From: Rhabdobacter roseus | GTDB lineage: Bacteria > Bacteroidota > Bacteroidia > Cytophagales > Spirosomataceae | Assembly (NCBI RefSeq): GCF_014202275.1 | Contig: NZ_JACHGF010000001.1 | Location: 930,001 to 994,000, forward strand | Reading direction: 5' to 3' | DNA length: 64,000 nt | In this document: in pieces, positions 25,292 to 35,404 of the stretch | Layout: the number at the start of each line of letters is the position of its first letter | Numbering within the stretch: position 1 is the stretch's first letter | The notes under the pieces: generated by a model | Databases searched by the model: none | Told to the model about the DNA's origin: nothing | The model's input: the letters and a program-made list of their open reading frames with translations, nothing else | Program-made: the position numbers and the translations under genes

Positions 25292-26710
25292 TCAATAGCC
25301 CGGATTCTGCGCGCCCACCAGGGCCCGGTTGCGCTGGATCTCGCTCTGCGGAATGGGCCACAGTTCGTACTTCTGGTTCCAGTTGGGCGAGAACGCCGAC
25401 ATCACCGCCTGGATCCGACCCGTGCGCTTAAGGTCATACCAGCGGTGGCCTTCAAACGACAACTCGTACACCCGCTCTTCTTCAATCACCAGCAGGGCGT
25501 TCTCCTGGGTGTTAAAACTGGCGTTGGGCGCTTTGGCCCGCGCCCGCAGCAGGTTGATATCCGCGAGGGCACCGTTGGTGCCGGTGAGCCTATTCTGGCG
25601 AACGCGGGCCTCGGCCCGGATCAGGTAGATTTCGGCAAGCCGGAAAAGCGTGATGTTGTTGTTGGCGTCGTCGGGAGAGCCGTACTTGCGCACGGTCCAG
25701 CCGTTGTCGTTGCCCCGCTGCTGGGTCGAGTTGAAGGAGATCGTTTGGCTGCGGGTACCTGAATTGGTAGAAAGTAGTTTCAAGACCAAGGGATTGGCCG
25801 GTATGACTTCCCGCCGACCTACCAGGACGTTGTTCAAGCCGAAGGTAGCGGTACCGGGGTCGTCGTTGCTGTTGTTGGCGTAGGCTACCTCCAGGATCGT
25901 CTCGCTGTCGTATTCCTGAAAAATGACGGCGGCGTAGGAGGTATCGAGCGACTGCAGCCGGGTATTGATGATTTCGGTGGCGGTTTGTTCGGCCTGCGTC
26001 CAGTTTTGCTGGTAGAGGTAGTAGCGCGCCAGGGCCGCCCGCACGGCGTTTTTGGTGGCAAAAGTCTTCGCCGTGATTCGGTCGTTGGGGTAGGTTTCGG
26101 GTAGGTCGGGCAGGGCGGCCTGGTAGTCGGCCAGAACCGACTGTAAAATCGCTTCCTGCGAAGCCCGGCCAATGTTGCGGTTGGTCGGGACGTCGGTCGT
26201 GGTCACCTGCGGAATCCCGCCGTAGGTATAGGCCCCAACGAAGTTGGCGTAGCCCCGCACAAAGCGCGCCTCGGCCAGCACCCTCGTGCGGGTGGCTTCG
26301 GGTACGCCGGGAACATTGCCAATGTTTTCTTCAATAAAATTAGCAATGTACACGGCCCGGTAAATGGCTCCCCACAGCGCGGCTGCGGCGTCGTTGGCGG
26401 CGGTAATCTGCTTATTGCCCAACTCGTTATAAACCGTAAAGGTACCATTGTGCTGAATGTAATCCGCCGTAAAATCACCCGCGATCACCTTCGGGGCACC
26501 TATGCCCCGAAAGGCATTATAAAGACCCAGTTGGACGGGCTGCACATCGGCGGCTTCGTTCAGGACCAGTTCGTCTACCAGCAGGTCTACCGGGCTGGGC
26601 TCGAGGATTTCCCGGCAGGACGTAACCCCCCAAAACAGCAGCGACAAGCCCGCCGCGCCCATCCAGGAGCGTAGTGTTATCTTTTTTTTATTTACCCAAC
26701 GAGTATTCAT
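25292..26710 (-). CDS. RagB/SusD-family nutrient-binding lipoprotein
   Basis: About 472 residues. The frame is open to 26764, but the start at 26710 (MNTRWVNKKK) places a normal lipoprotein signal at the N-terminus with lipobox Cys in WGVTSCREILEPSP. TPR-rich alpha-helical SusD hallmarks are present: AEARFVRGYANFVGAYTYGG, ALARYYLYQQNWTQAE and the C-terminal RAEARVRQNR ... ERVYELSFEGHRWYDLKRTG. It caps the SusC partner encoded immediately upstream and captures the substrate at the cell surface. With an M43 protease in the locus, peptides rather than glycans are the likely cargo. Confidence 0.92.
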   Translation of the reverse strand: MNTRWVNKKKITLRSWMGAAGLSLLFWGVTSCREILEPSPVDLLVDELVLNEAADVQPVQLGLYNAFRGIGAPKVIAGDFTADYIQHNGTFTVYNELGNKQITAANDAAAALWGAIYRAVYIANFIEENIGNVPGVPEATRTRVLAEARFVRGYANFVGAYTYGGIPQVTTTDVPTNRNIGRASQEAILQSVLADYQAALPDLPETYPNDRITAKTFATKNAVRAALARYYLYQQNWTQAEQTATEIINTRLQSLDTSYAAVIFQEYDSETILEVAYANNSNDDPGTATFGLNNVLVGRREVIPANPLVLKLLSTNSGTRSQTISFNSTQQRGNDNGWTVRKYGSPDDANNNITLFRLAEIYLIRAEARVRQNRLTGTNGALADINLLRARAKAPNASFNTQENALLVIEEERVYELSFEGHRWYDLKRTGRIQAVMSAFSPNWNQKYELWPIPQSEIQRNRALVGAQNPGY

Positions 26711-26767
26711 AGCGGTATTCAACATAAAATCGCTTATCCAAGTCTTAGATTGCTTCGCTTTCAACGT

Positions 26768-29700
26768 TTAAAAAGTTACCGTAGCACCTACCATCATGGT
26801 TTTTACCTGCGGTAACGTAAAGAAGTCGATTCCTTGAGCGGCCGTGGAGCCATCAAGGGTACTTACTTCGGGATCGGTACCTGAGTAACGCGTCAGCGTC
26901 CAGAGGTTGGTCGCCGAGGCGAATAGCCGAACGGTATTCATCTTGGCTTTGATCGACCAGTTTTTGGGGAGTGTATAGCCAAACGACAGGTTTTTTAGGC
27001 GCAAGTAGGAGCCGTCCTCCAGAAAGCGGCTACTATGAAAGTTGTTGTATGTGTTGCCAAATACGTAGCGGGGTACGTCGGTTACGTCTCCTTCCTGACG
27101 CCAGCGGCGTAGGGCATCAACGCTTTGGTTGTTTTCCAGATCGGCCCCCGTATTCACCAACGTGGTGTTGGAAAAATTGAGGGTCTTGTTGCCGTACATA
27201 AATTGAAAGAAGACACTCAGATCGAAGCCTTTCCAGGATACGCGGTTGGTGAAGCCTCCAAAGAACTTCGGCTGAGCATTGCCAATGACCTGCCCGTCGG
27301 CGGGGGTAATCTGTCCGTCGCCGTTCAAGTCATGATAGATGGCGTCACCCGTGGCCGGATCTACGCCCAGAAATTTCAGTCCCCAGAAAGTACCTAATGG
27401 CTGGCCTTCCAGGATGGCGTTGGTGCCGCTGATGCCGTTGCCCGTGTAGCCCCGGTAGAGCGTATCCTGATTGGCCAGCGAGGCAACATTATTAATATTT
27501 TGGGTAAGGTTGAGGTCGGTCGTCCAGCGGACTTCCCGGTCCATGTTTACGGTCGAGATGGTTAGCTCCACCCCCTTATTCGTCACCTGCCCGATGTTCC
27601 CCTGGATGGTCCCGAAACCGGTCGTGGCCGGAATGGGTTCGGCAAAAAGCAGGTTGTCGGTGAGGTTGCTGTACACGTCGGCGGTCACGCTGAGGCGTCC
27701 GTTCCAAAGGCTGGCGTCCACCCCGATGTTGGCTTCGCGGGTGCGTTCCCACTGGAGTTGGGCGTTAGGTAGCCGGTTGGGCGCTACCCCGGCGGCGCCG
27801 TTGTAGGTCACGCTGGCCCAGGTACCCAAAAACTGGTAGTTGCCAATGCGCTCGTTGCCCGTGAAGCCGTAGCTTCCGCGTAACTTCAGGTCGGAGATGA
27901 CGGACACATCCTTGAGGAATTCTTCTTGTGAAATGCGCCAACCGGCCGAGAGCGAGGGAAAGAAGCCAAAGCGGCGGTTTTGTCCAAAACGGGAGGAACC
28001 ATCGTAGCGGGCCGTAAGGCCAAACAGGTACTTGTCGTCAAAGTCGTATTTTACTTCCCCAAAAAAGGACACCAGGCCGTTTTGGTCCCGGAAGGAACTA
28101 CCCGCATCCACTACCCCCGCCGAGGTAATGTAGGTAAAATCATCACTCGGAAAAACCCGTCCGGATACGTCAGAAGAGCGGCCTACGGTTTGGATGATCT
28201 CGTTGCCGAGCAGGGTGTTAAAATGGTGCCGCTCGTTCAGCGAGAGGTAGTAGGTCAGTACATTGGAGTTGATCAGCGTATAGGTAGTAGCCGTAATGTA
28301 CACGCCGTATCCGCGCCCTCCTACGCTTTGCAGGAAACCACCGATGGCCGTAGATGAAGGCTCGAACTGATCTTCTTCACTGTTGTTATAATCCATGCTG
28401 AACTTGGTCCGGAACTGCAGGTTCCGCATAATCTCGTAGTCGGCATTGACGCCCGTCAGCAGTTTGAGCCCGTAGGTCCGGAAGCGTGGCAGGAGCGCTT
28501 GGCCCACTGGGTTGAAGTTCGGGAACCCGGGGTAGTTGGGACTACCGGGCCCGTAGAGCTGGCCCTGCTCGTTGTAAGGCGCGTAGTAAGGAAGGCTTTT
28601 AATAGCCCCCGAGTACACGCCGTCCAGGAAGTTGTCGCCCTTGACGCGGTCGTTTTGGCTGAGAGAAAGGTTGAGGTTGGCCCCTACCTTGAGCTTGCTG
28701 CTGGCGCGGTGGTCGATATTCAGGGCACCGCTGTAGCGGGTAAATCGGTTGTTGAGCTGCACGCCCTCTTCGTCGCGGACGCTGCCACTGAGGTAAAAGC
28801 GCGTGCGATCATCACCCCCGGCGGCCGAAATCTGGTACTGCTGAAGTACCCCCCGGCGCAGGATCGCGTCGATCCAGTCGGTATCGATGCCGTCGGTGAC
28901 GCCTTTTATAAGCCCAAACTTATTAGGGTCCTGTCCGGCATTTTGCACGGCTTCGCGTTGTAGTTCCACGAGCTGGCTGGCGTTGAGTAGCTGGGGGCGT
29001 TTCACGATTTCGGTAATACCGCGTTGTACGTCTGCGGTGATGGAGGTGCGGTTGTTACGTCCGCGCTTGGTCGTGATGATCACCACCCCGTTGGCTCCCC
29101 GGGAGCCGTAAATGGCCTTGGCAGAAGCGTCTTTGAGTACGTCGATGGACTCGATGTCCTGTGGGTTGATGATGGCCAGGGCATTGTCATTTTGCCCCCC
29201 AAAGTCCCTACCCGAAACGGGACCATCGTAAATCGGAATGCCATCGACGATGAACAACGGGCGGTTGGAGGCCGAGATGGAGGTGTTTCCCCGGATCCGA
29301 ACGGAAATACCGCCTCCGGGCGTACCCGAGGACTGCGAGATCTGTACCCCGGCAGCCTGCCCTTGCAGCGCCTGGTCGATTCCAACGACCGGAATATCCC
29401 GGAATTTTTCGCTTTTGATGGAAGTAATGGAGCCGATCACGTCCTTGCGCTGAGTTTGGTTGTAGCCCGTTACGACCACCTGGTTCAGCTCCGTCGTGTT
29501 TTCGGCCATTAAAACGTTGACCACCGAGCGGTTGGGCCCCACGGTTATCTCCTGGGGAGCCAGCCCAATGAAGGAATAAATAAGGGTGACGGTTCCGGAG
29601 GGGACCGAAAGGCGGTAGTTGCCTTCGGCATCGGCGGTAGTACCATTGGTAGTACCCAGTATCACCACGCTAACCCCTGGGAGGGGTGAATTATCGCTTT

Positions 29701-29803
29701 CTGCGGTGACTTTCCCCGTGATGACCCTCTCCTGAGCCTGCGCGCTATGTATTAGCCCCATAAAGAGTAACCATAGTCCCCAAAAACGACCGAATTTGTT
29801 CAT
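26768..29803 (-). CDS. SusC/RagA-family TonB-dependent outer-membrane importer
   Basis: A 1011-residue beta-barrel with signal peptide (LWLLFMGLIHSAQAQ). Then come a carboxypeptidase-regulatory-like domain (PLPGVSVVILGTTNGTTADA), the SusC-type plug with DQALQGQAAGVQI, RIRGNTSIS and PLFIVDGIPIYDG, and a 22-strand barrel ending in MMVGATVTF. No N-terminal anti-sigma-interacting STN domain is visible. It transports material captured by the adjacent SusD with TonB energy. Co-transcribed downstream are SusD, two lipoproteins and an M43 protease. Confidence 0.94.
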   Translation of the reverse strand: MNKFGRFWGLWLLFMGLIHSAQAQERVITGKVTAESDNSPLPGVSVVILGTTNGTTADAEGNYRLSVPSGTVTLIYSFIGLAPQEITVGPNRSVVNVLMAENTTELNQVVVTGYNQTQRKDVIGSITSIKSEKFRDIPVVGIDQALQGQAAGVQISQSSGTPGGGISVRIRGNTSISASNRPLFIVDGIPIYDGPVSGRDFGGQNDNALAIINPQDIESIDVLKDASAKAIYGSRGANGVVIITTKRGRNNRTSITADVQRGITEIVKRPQLLNASQLVELQREAVQNAGQDPNKFGLIKGVTDGIDTDWIDAILRRGVLQQYQISAAGGDDRTRFYLSGSVRDEEGVQLNNRFTRYSGALNIDHRASSKLKVGANLNLSLSQNDRVKGDNFLDGVYSGAIKSLPYYAPYNEQGQLYGPGSPNYPGFPNFNPVGQALLPRFRTYGLKLLTGVNADYEIMRNLQFRTKFSMDYNNSEEDQFEPSSTAIGGFLQSVGGRGYGVYITATTYTLINSNVLTYYLSLNERHHFNTLLGNEIIQTVGRSSDVSGRVFPSDDFTYITSAGVVDAGSSFRDQNGLVSFFGEVKYDFDDKYLFGLTARYDGSSRFGQNRRFGFFPSLSAGWRISQEEFLKDVSVISDLKLRGSYGFTGNERIGNYQFLGTWASVTYNGAAGVAPNRLPNAQLQWERTREANIGVDASLWNGRLSVTADVYSNLTDNLLFAEPIPATTGFGTIQGNIGQVTNKGVELTISTVNMDREVRWTTDLNLTQNINNVASLANQDTLYRGYTGNGISGTNAILEGQPLGTFWGLKFLGVDPATGDAIYHDLNGDGQITPADGQVIGNAQPKFFGGFTNRVSWKGFDLSVFFQFMYGNKTLNFSNTTLVNTGADLENNQSVDALRRWRQEGDVTDVPRYVFGNTYNNFHSSRFLEDGSYLRLKNLSFGYTLPKNWSIKAKMNTVRLFASATNLWTLTRYSGTDPEVSTLDGSTAAQGIDFFTLPQVKTMMVGATVTF

Positions 29804-30121
29804 GTAAGCTGGTTTGTAAAGTGTATTCTAATAGTTTGTTATGGCATTTGGTTTGAAACGGACTGCTTTCGGTAAGACCACTCCTGATGGGTTATGTCCG
29901 GGATAGGGAAAATCCTACTGAAGGAAATAGCACGCGGCTGATACCGTGGTACTTTATGTACCTTATATATACGCTTAAAATGGGTTTTTCTGTTGCTACT
30001 AGTAGGATATTTTTTAATAGTATTCCTTAAGGAAATAAAAAAGTACCTAAATCTACTTTTGACGCTCGGAATATAGGTAAAACTTTGCAGTCAGGGGAAT
30101 GTTTTACTAGCCAAAATAAAA

Positions 30122-30151
30122 AAACGACCCGAAAACTTCGGGCCGTTTTTT
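30122..30151 (-). terminator. rho-independent terminator after the second SusCD pair
   Basis: AAACG-CCCGAA pairs with TTCGGG-CGTTTT around a short loop. Read on the minus strand the stem is followed by a seven-base T-run, so it ends the SusC/SusD transcript finishing at 30194. The rest of the gap 29804-30193 shows no gene; it should hold the promoter of the SusC gene starting at 29803. Confidence 0.75.
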
Positions 30152-30193
30152 GGTGGGAACGGGGGATTCGCCAAGCGAACGATCCAGCCGGCC

Positions 30194-31564
30194 CTAATAG
30201 CCCTCGTTCTGAACCAGGTTTTTGTTGACGTCCATTTCCCGCTGAGGAATGGGAAGAATCAGCATCGGCGAGTTGTACGGTCGGGTACCGATGTTTCTTC
30301 GGGTACGCTTCCAGTCGTGCAGGCGGTGCCCTTCAAAGGCCAGCTCCAGCTGACGCTCCCGCAAAATGGCGTCCAGCGTAGCCGTAGTGGCGGCACCCAG
30401 CCCAGCCCGGGTACGGATCCGGTTCAGGTCCTCGAGGGGAGTAGCCCCTACGACGGTGCTGAGGCGGAAGTTGGCCTCGGCGCGGGTAAGGTACATTTCT
30501 GCCAAACGGAACAACAAGACGTTCCCGAACGTGTCAAGGTGTTTCTGGGTGAAGGTGTTGTTGGTCGTTACGAAGAAGTTGCGGCGTACGTCACCGGCTT
30601 CGTATAAATTGAGGTGGGCCGGTAGTACGCGGATGTCGCCCCGGCCCGAAGTACCCGGGATAGCGCTAAAATTGACGCCAAAGTAAGTATTGATGGCGTT
30701 GGAGCCATCCTGTTGCGTTACGATCATCGAGAAAATGTACTCCTCGGGATTGGCCCCGCCGTTGGTCAGGTACGTAAAAAACAGCGAGCTAAAAGGCGTA
30801 ACCAGCCGCTGCCGTCCCGACTCGATCACGGCGTTGGCTTCGTCGCGGGCTCCGGCGTAGTTGCCCTGCATCAGGTACACGCGCGAGAGCTGAGCCGAAG
30901 CGGCATTTTTAGTGGCATAAATGGTGTTGCTCGCCGGGAGTAGTTGCTTGGCCTTGGTCAGGTCGTCAAGTACCTGGGCGTACACCGCCGCCACGCTGCT
31001 GCGGGCCGGGTAGTTATCCTCGTTAACCCCACGCGTGGGCGTCAGTACCAGCGGAATGCCGGGATTGAGGTTGTTGTCGCCGTCGCCCCAGGCCCGGGCG
31101 TAGAGCCGCACCAGCTCAAAAAACAACGACCCGCGAATAAACCGCGCTTCCCCCTCAATGCGTGCCCGCTTGTCCTCGTCGACCACATCCAACGCCGAAA
31201 GCACGTTGTTGCACCGGTTGATGGTGTTGTAGGAGTCGTTCCAGGTAAGGGTAGCGGTGGAGTTAGCCGTGGTGATCTGCTTGTTGAAGAGCTCCAGCAA
31301 GTTCTGGAAAGTACCCCCGAAGTTCAGCTCGACGTCGTTGCCGAGGAGCTCGGAAGCTACCTGAAAGGCCCCTCCGTACACGTCAACGTCCTGCATGCCA
31401 TCGTAGCAGCCAATGAGCGTCACTTCCACGTCGCGGGAGGTACTTAGGGCCGTACTTTCGTCGATCGTTTGGGTCGGGAGCACGTCCAGTTTGCTGTCAC
31501 AGGCCGTCAGCAGCAAAAAGCTGGCCGCTAGCAGGCAGGTATATCTAGTGATTGTTTTTTTCAT
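30194..31564 (-). CDS. RagB/SusD-family lipoprotein (second pair)
   Basis: About 456 residues from the ATG at 31564 (MKKTITRYTCLLAASFLLL), lipobox LLTACDSK. The upstream ATG at 31585 would add seven residues outside the signal sequence. SusD features: IEGEARFIRGSLFFELVRLY, SAQLSRVYLMQGNY, YLTRAEANFRL and the end ERQLELAFEGHRLHDWKRT. It pairs with the SusC gene 27 bases upstream. No enzyme gene follows, so the substrate cannot be guessed. Confidence 0.92.
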   Translation of the reverse strand: MKKTITRYTCLLAASFLLLTACDSKLDVLPTQTIDESTALSTSRDVEVTLIGCYDGMQDVDVYGGAFQVASELLGNDVELNFGGTFQNLLELFNKQITTANSTATLTWNDSYNTINRCNNVLSALDVVDEDKRARIEGEARFIRGSLFFELVRLYARAWGDGDNNLNPGIPLVLTPTRGVNEDNYPARSSVAAVYAQVLDDLTKAKQLLPASNTIYATKNAASAQLSRVYLMQGNYAGARDEANAVIESGRQRLVTPFSSLFFTYLTNGGANPEEYIFSMIVTQQDGSNAINTYFGVNFSAIPGTSGRGDIRVLPAHLNLYEAGDVRRNFFVTTNNTFTQKHLDTFGNVLLFRLAEMYLTRAEANFRLSTVVGATPLEDLNRIRTRAGLGAATTATLDAILRERQLELAFEGHRLHDWKRTRRNIGTRPYNSPMLILPIPQREMDVNKNLVQNEGY

Positions 31565-31591
31565 AATGTTAGTATCCTTTATCAATGAGTA

Positions 31592-34500
31592 TTAGAAACC
31601 TACGTTGATCCCTACCAGTACGGTACGCGGCTGGGGAGGCGTATAAAAATCATTTCCCATGGCGTAGGTATTGGCATTGTAGTCCGTCCTTACCTCGGGG
31701 TCCCAGCCTTTGTAGTTGGTGAAGGTAGCCAGGTTAAGCCCCGACAGGTACACCCGCACCCGCTCGGTTTTGATGCGGCTGGTCAGGCTTTTGGGCAGGG
31801 TATAACCCAGCGTGAGGGTACGCAGGCGCAGGTAGGAGCCGTCGTAGATGTAGCGGCTGGAGGCCTGGTTTCCGTTGCTGCGGTAGAAGCGCGCCTCGGG
31901 TACGTCGGTATTGGGGTTTTCGGGCGTCCAGGCGTTGAGCTGGTCGGCCGTTTGGTTATCCTCGTAAATCCCATTGGCCGAAGAGTACTGGCCTACCCCG
32001 TAGAAGTTGATGGCGTTGCCGGATACGCCGTTGAAGAAGATGCTGAAATCAATCCCCTTGAACGAAATCGTGTTGGTAATACCACCCACCAGCTTAGGAT
32101 TCGGGTTGCCCACTACTACCCGTTGGGCGGTGTTGTAGCCAGCATTGGTCACCGTAGAGCGGTCTACGCTACCGTCGGGATTCTCAGTATTTTTATAGAA
32201 AAGCGCGTCCCCATTGTTAGGATCTACCCCGGCGTACTCCACGGTGTAGAAAACCCCCACCGGCTGGCCTTCCATGACCCGGCTCATGCTCCGCACGCCT
32301 CCTTCAATGATTTGTCCCTGAATATCCGTTACCTTGTTGCGGTTGGAGCCTACGTTAAAGGACGTATTCCATTTAAACGCCCCGACGGTATTCTGGGTAT
32401 TGATCACCAGCTCTACGCCCTTGTTTTCGAGCTTGCCGATGTTACGTACCTGAGACAGAAAACCCGTAGTAGAGGGTACGTTTACGTTCAGTAGTAGCCC
32501 GGAGGTATTTTTTACGTAGTAGTCAATCTCCCCGTTGATGCGGTTGTTGAGCAAGCCAAAGTCAAGGCCAAAATCGGCCTGAAGGGTTTCTTCCCAGCGC
32601 AGGTCCGGGTTGCCAATCTGCGACGGACGCTGGCCGGCGGCCCCGGCGTAGCCGGCATCACCCGAGTAGAGACCCAGCTGTGGGAAGTCGCCAATCTCGG
32701 AGTTTCCCGTGAGGCCGTAGCTGGCGCGTAGTTTCAGGAAGCTCAGCGTATTGTTGTTTTTCAGGAAATTCTCTTCCGAAAGTACCCAACCGGCCGACAC
32801 CGCCGGGAAGAAGCCGTAGCGGGAGTTGGACCCAAAGCGCGACGAGCCATCAACGCGCCCGCTGACCGAAAGCAGGTACTTGTCGGAAAACTTGTAGTTG
32901 ACCCGCAGGAAGTACGACAAAAAGCGGAAGTTCGTCTCGCTGCTGCTGCCGTCGGACTTGGTGGCGGCGCTGGCGATTTTCTGGTACGAGTTAGAAGGGA
33001 ATTGGGTACCTTCTACAAAGTTACGCTTGGTTTGCGACTGCTGGTATGACATCCCCAGCGTAGCGCCGATCTCGTGCAGCCCCAGGAGCTTGTCGTAGGT
33101 CAGGAAGTTGTTCGTATTGTAGTTGGTTACGAAGGTACTGTAGTTATTTCCCAGGCCGTTGCTAGCCGTGGCGATGTTCCGTACGGTTTGGCTCTGGTAG
33201 TACCCTTCTTCGTTTTGGTTCAATAGATCTATGCCCAGCTCGCTGCGGAAGCGCAGGTCGGGCGTGAAGTTAACCTGAGCGTACGCGCTGGTGAGGTTCC
33301 GGTACGACACCTGGAGGAATTTGGCGTAATTGACCGATAAAAGCGGGTTGTAGTAAAGCGGCAGGTTCACGTCGCCGGGAGGAGTACCCGCAATGAGCCC
33401 CGTTTCGGGATCAGTAAAGGGGGTCAGGGGCGTAAGGGCGGCCATCTGCATGGGGTTTGAGAAGGCGTTGTCGCCGGGGATACGGCGGTTGTTGGTGCGC
33501 GCCAGCCCCATCGACAGCCCCACCGTAAGCCAATTGTAGGCCTTGTGGTCCAGGTTCATGCGGCCCGAGATCCGATCCAGGTTGTTGCCCACGATGGTAC
33601 CGGTCTGGTTGAGGTACTGGCCTGACACGAAAAATCTGGTTTTGTCACTACCCCCGTTCATCTGGAAATCCAGCTGCTGCATGGGGCCTTTCTGGAAAGC
33701 CTGCTCCTGCCAGTCGTAGCTGCCCTGCTGCGGCGTGCCGAAGGTACCATAGCTGTAGTAGTCCAGGAAGCCACCGGGGCCCAGCATGTACTGGGTGTAG
33801 GAGTCAGGATCGTCGTAGTCGTAGCCCGAGATGCGGTCACGCGTGTTGGCGGCGCGGGTGAAAAAATTCACGTACTCCTCGGCATTCATGAACCGCACCC
33901 GTCGGGTCGCTTCCGACACGCCCATCTGGTAGTTGATGCTCACGTTGGTTTTGCCTGCCTTGCCGCGCTTGGTGGTAATCAGTACCACGCCGTTGGCCGC
34001 ACGCGAGCCGTATATAGCGCCCGCCGAGGCGTCTTTCAGGATTTCGATGGACTCAATGTCGTTGGGGTTGATGTCGGCGAGGGGGTTGGTTTCGCCCCCG
34101 TAGTTGCCCTGGTCGCTGGTGGTGACGGGGGTACCGTCGATCACGTACAGGGGTTGGCTGCTAGCGCTGATCGAGGAGTTGCCGCGGATACGAACCGTTA
34201 CGGCCTCGCCGAGTTTACCCGAGCCCGTGTTGATGTACACCCCGGCGGCCCGGCCTTGCAGTGCGGCATCCACGCTGGCTACGGGCATGTTTTCGATGTC
34301 CTGGCCTTTTACTTGAGCAATGTTCCCGGTCAAGTCGCGTTTGATCTGGGAGCCAAAGCCCGTTACAACCACTTCGCTCAGGGTACGAAGATCGGAAGCT
34401 AGCGCTACGTCCAGTACGGTTTGGTTACCCACGGTAATTTCCTGAGAAACCAACCCCACAAAGCTGAATACCAGTACCGAGTTGGAAGAAGGTACACTAA

Positions 34501-34687
34501 TTACGTAATTGCCGGAGGCGTCGGTTTGGGTACCGCTGGTGGTACCTTTCACTTGTACACTAACCCCCGGGAGCATCGACCCGTCTTCTGCGGAAGTCAC
34601 CTGACCCGAAACCCGAACCTCCTGGGCGCGGACCATCGTGCAGCATACAAGTAAACAAGAGATAACTAGTAGAAATTTTTTTTTCAT
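31592..34687 (-). CDS. SusC/RagA-family TonB-dependent importer (second pair)
   Basis: A 1031-residue outer-membrane protein. Signal peptide KKFLLVISCLLVCCTMVRAQ, then the carboxypeptidase-like domain (GVSVQVKGTTSGTQTDASG), plug (DAALQGRAAGVYINTG, RIRGNSSIS, PLYVIDGTPVT), and the barrel with the conserved SusC strand YDGSYLRLRTLTLGYTLP, ending TVLVGINVGF. It is the first gene of a two-gene operon with SusD. It is divergent from a redoxin gene with a 121-base AT-rich spacer that must hold both promoters. Confidence 0.94.
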   Translation of the reverse strand: MKKKFLLVISCLLVCCTMVRAQEVRVSGQVTSAEDGSMLPGVSVQVKGTTSGTQTDASGNYVISVPSSNSVLVFSFVGLVSQEITVGNQTVLDVALASDLRTLSEVVVTGFGSQIKRDLTGNIAQVKGQDIENMPVASVDAALQGRAAGVYINTGSGKLGEAVTVRIRGNSSISASSQPLYVIDGTPVTTSDQGNYGGETNPLADINPNDIESIEILKDASAGAIYGSRAANGVVLITTKRGKAGKTNVSINYQMGVSEATRRVRFMNAEEYVNFFTRAANTRDRISGYDYDDPDSYTQYMLGPGGFLDYYSYGTFGTPQQGSYDWQEQAFQKGPMQQLDFQMNGGSDKTRFFVSGQYLNQTGTIVGNNLDRISGRMNLDHKAYNWLTVGLSMGLARTNNRRIPGDNAFSNPMQMAALTPLTPFTDPETGLIAGTPPGDVNLPLYYNPLLSVNYAKFLQVSYRNLTSAYAQVNFTPDLRFRSELGIDLLNQNEEGYYQSQTVRNIATASNGLGNNYSTFVTNYNTNNFLTYDKLLGLHEIGATLGMSYQQSQTKRNFVEGTQFPSNSYQKIASAATKSDGSSSETNFRFLSYFLRVNYKFSDKYLLSVSGRVDGSSRFGSNSRYGFFPAVSAGWVLSEENFLKNNNTLSFLKLRASYGLTGNSEIGDFPQLGLYSGDAGYAGAAGQRPSQIGNPDLRWEETLQADFGLDFGLLNNRINGEIDYYVKNTSGLLLNVNVPSTTGFLSQVRNIGKLENKGVELVINTQNTVGAFKWNTSFNVGSNRNKVTDIQGQIIEGGVRSMSRVMEGQPVGVFYTVEYAGVDPNNGDALFYKNTENPDGSVDRSTVTNAGYNTAQRVVVGNPNPKLVGGITNTISFKGIDFSIFFNGVSGNAINFYGVGQYSSANGIYEDNQTADQLNAWTPENPNTDVPEARFYRSNGNQASSRYIYDGSYLRLRTLTLGYTLPKSLTSRIKTERVRVYLSGLNLATFTNYKGWDPEVRTDYNANTYAMGNDFYTPPQPRTVLVGINVGF

Positions 34688-34808
34688 AAAACTAAATTTT
34701 GGCTGTGTTGATTAATGCAAGAGGGTATTTTGAAATATACCGTAATTAACAAATATATTATATTTATCATATTTAGTAAAAAATAATCCAATTATTCATC
34801 AATATTCA

Positions 34809-35396
34809 ATGATTTATTTTCGAGTAGTACTATTTCTAAGCTATTTTCTGCTGCCTGGCGAAGGTACTTTCCTGAATCCGGTGAAAAACGGGCCGCTGTA
34901 CGTTCAGAATCCAGCCCAGGGCTCTTTTTCCCAAACTACCCAAAAAGGGCAAGCTGCTACCAGGCTTACGGTATGGCTATTCATGGACCCGGAATGCCCT
35001 GTTTGTCAAGGATATACTCGTACACTAAAAGAACTCTACGAAAAGTACCAAACGCAGGGCGTGGAGTTCCGGGCGGTGTACCCTACTTATACCCTCAAAA
35101 AGAAAGATATTCGCCGTTTTCACGGCAGCTATCAACTACCTTTTGCGGGACAAAAAGATAAAGGGGCAGCGCTGGCCGACCGCTTCGACGCCACCGTGAC
35201 GCCCGAGGCCATCCTGACCGACCCGCTGGGACGGATCATCTACCGCGGCGCGATCGACAACTGGTATTACGCCCTGGGCAAGAACCGCCCGGCCGTGACC
35301 GAGCACTACCTCCGCGATGCGCTGGAGGCGACCTTACAGGGCCAGCCCGTGCTGCCAGCGCGGACGCAGGCCGTAGGCTGCCTCATCAACCGCTAG
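34809..35396 (+). CDS. exported redoxin (thioredoxin-fold) protein
   Basis: A 195-residue protein with an N-terminal hydrophobic export signal (FRVVLFLSYFLL). The redox motif is C63-P-V-C66 in FMDPECPVCQGYT, in place of the usual CGPC. The closing segment DPLGRIIYRGAIDNWYYALGK followed by an R...T.HYL..AL pattern is characteristic of peroxiredoxin-like redoxins found next to copper or cytochrome proteins in Bacteroidota. It is predicted to be periplasmic. It is convergent with the GT2 gene, 8 bases between stops. Confidence 0.8.
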   Translation: MIYFRVVLFLSYFLLPGEGTFLNPVKNGPLYVQNPAQGSFSQTTQKGQAATRLTVWLFMDPECPVCQGYTRTLKELYEKYQTQGVEFRAVYPTYTLKKKDIRRFHGSYQLPFAGQKDKGAALADRFDATVTPEAILTDPLGRIIYRGAIDNWYYALGKNRPAVTEHYLRDALEATLQGQPVLPARTQAVGCLINR

Positions 35397-35404
35397 AGGT
35401 ACTT

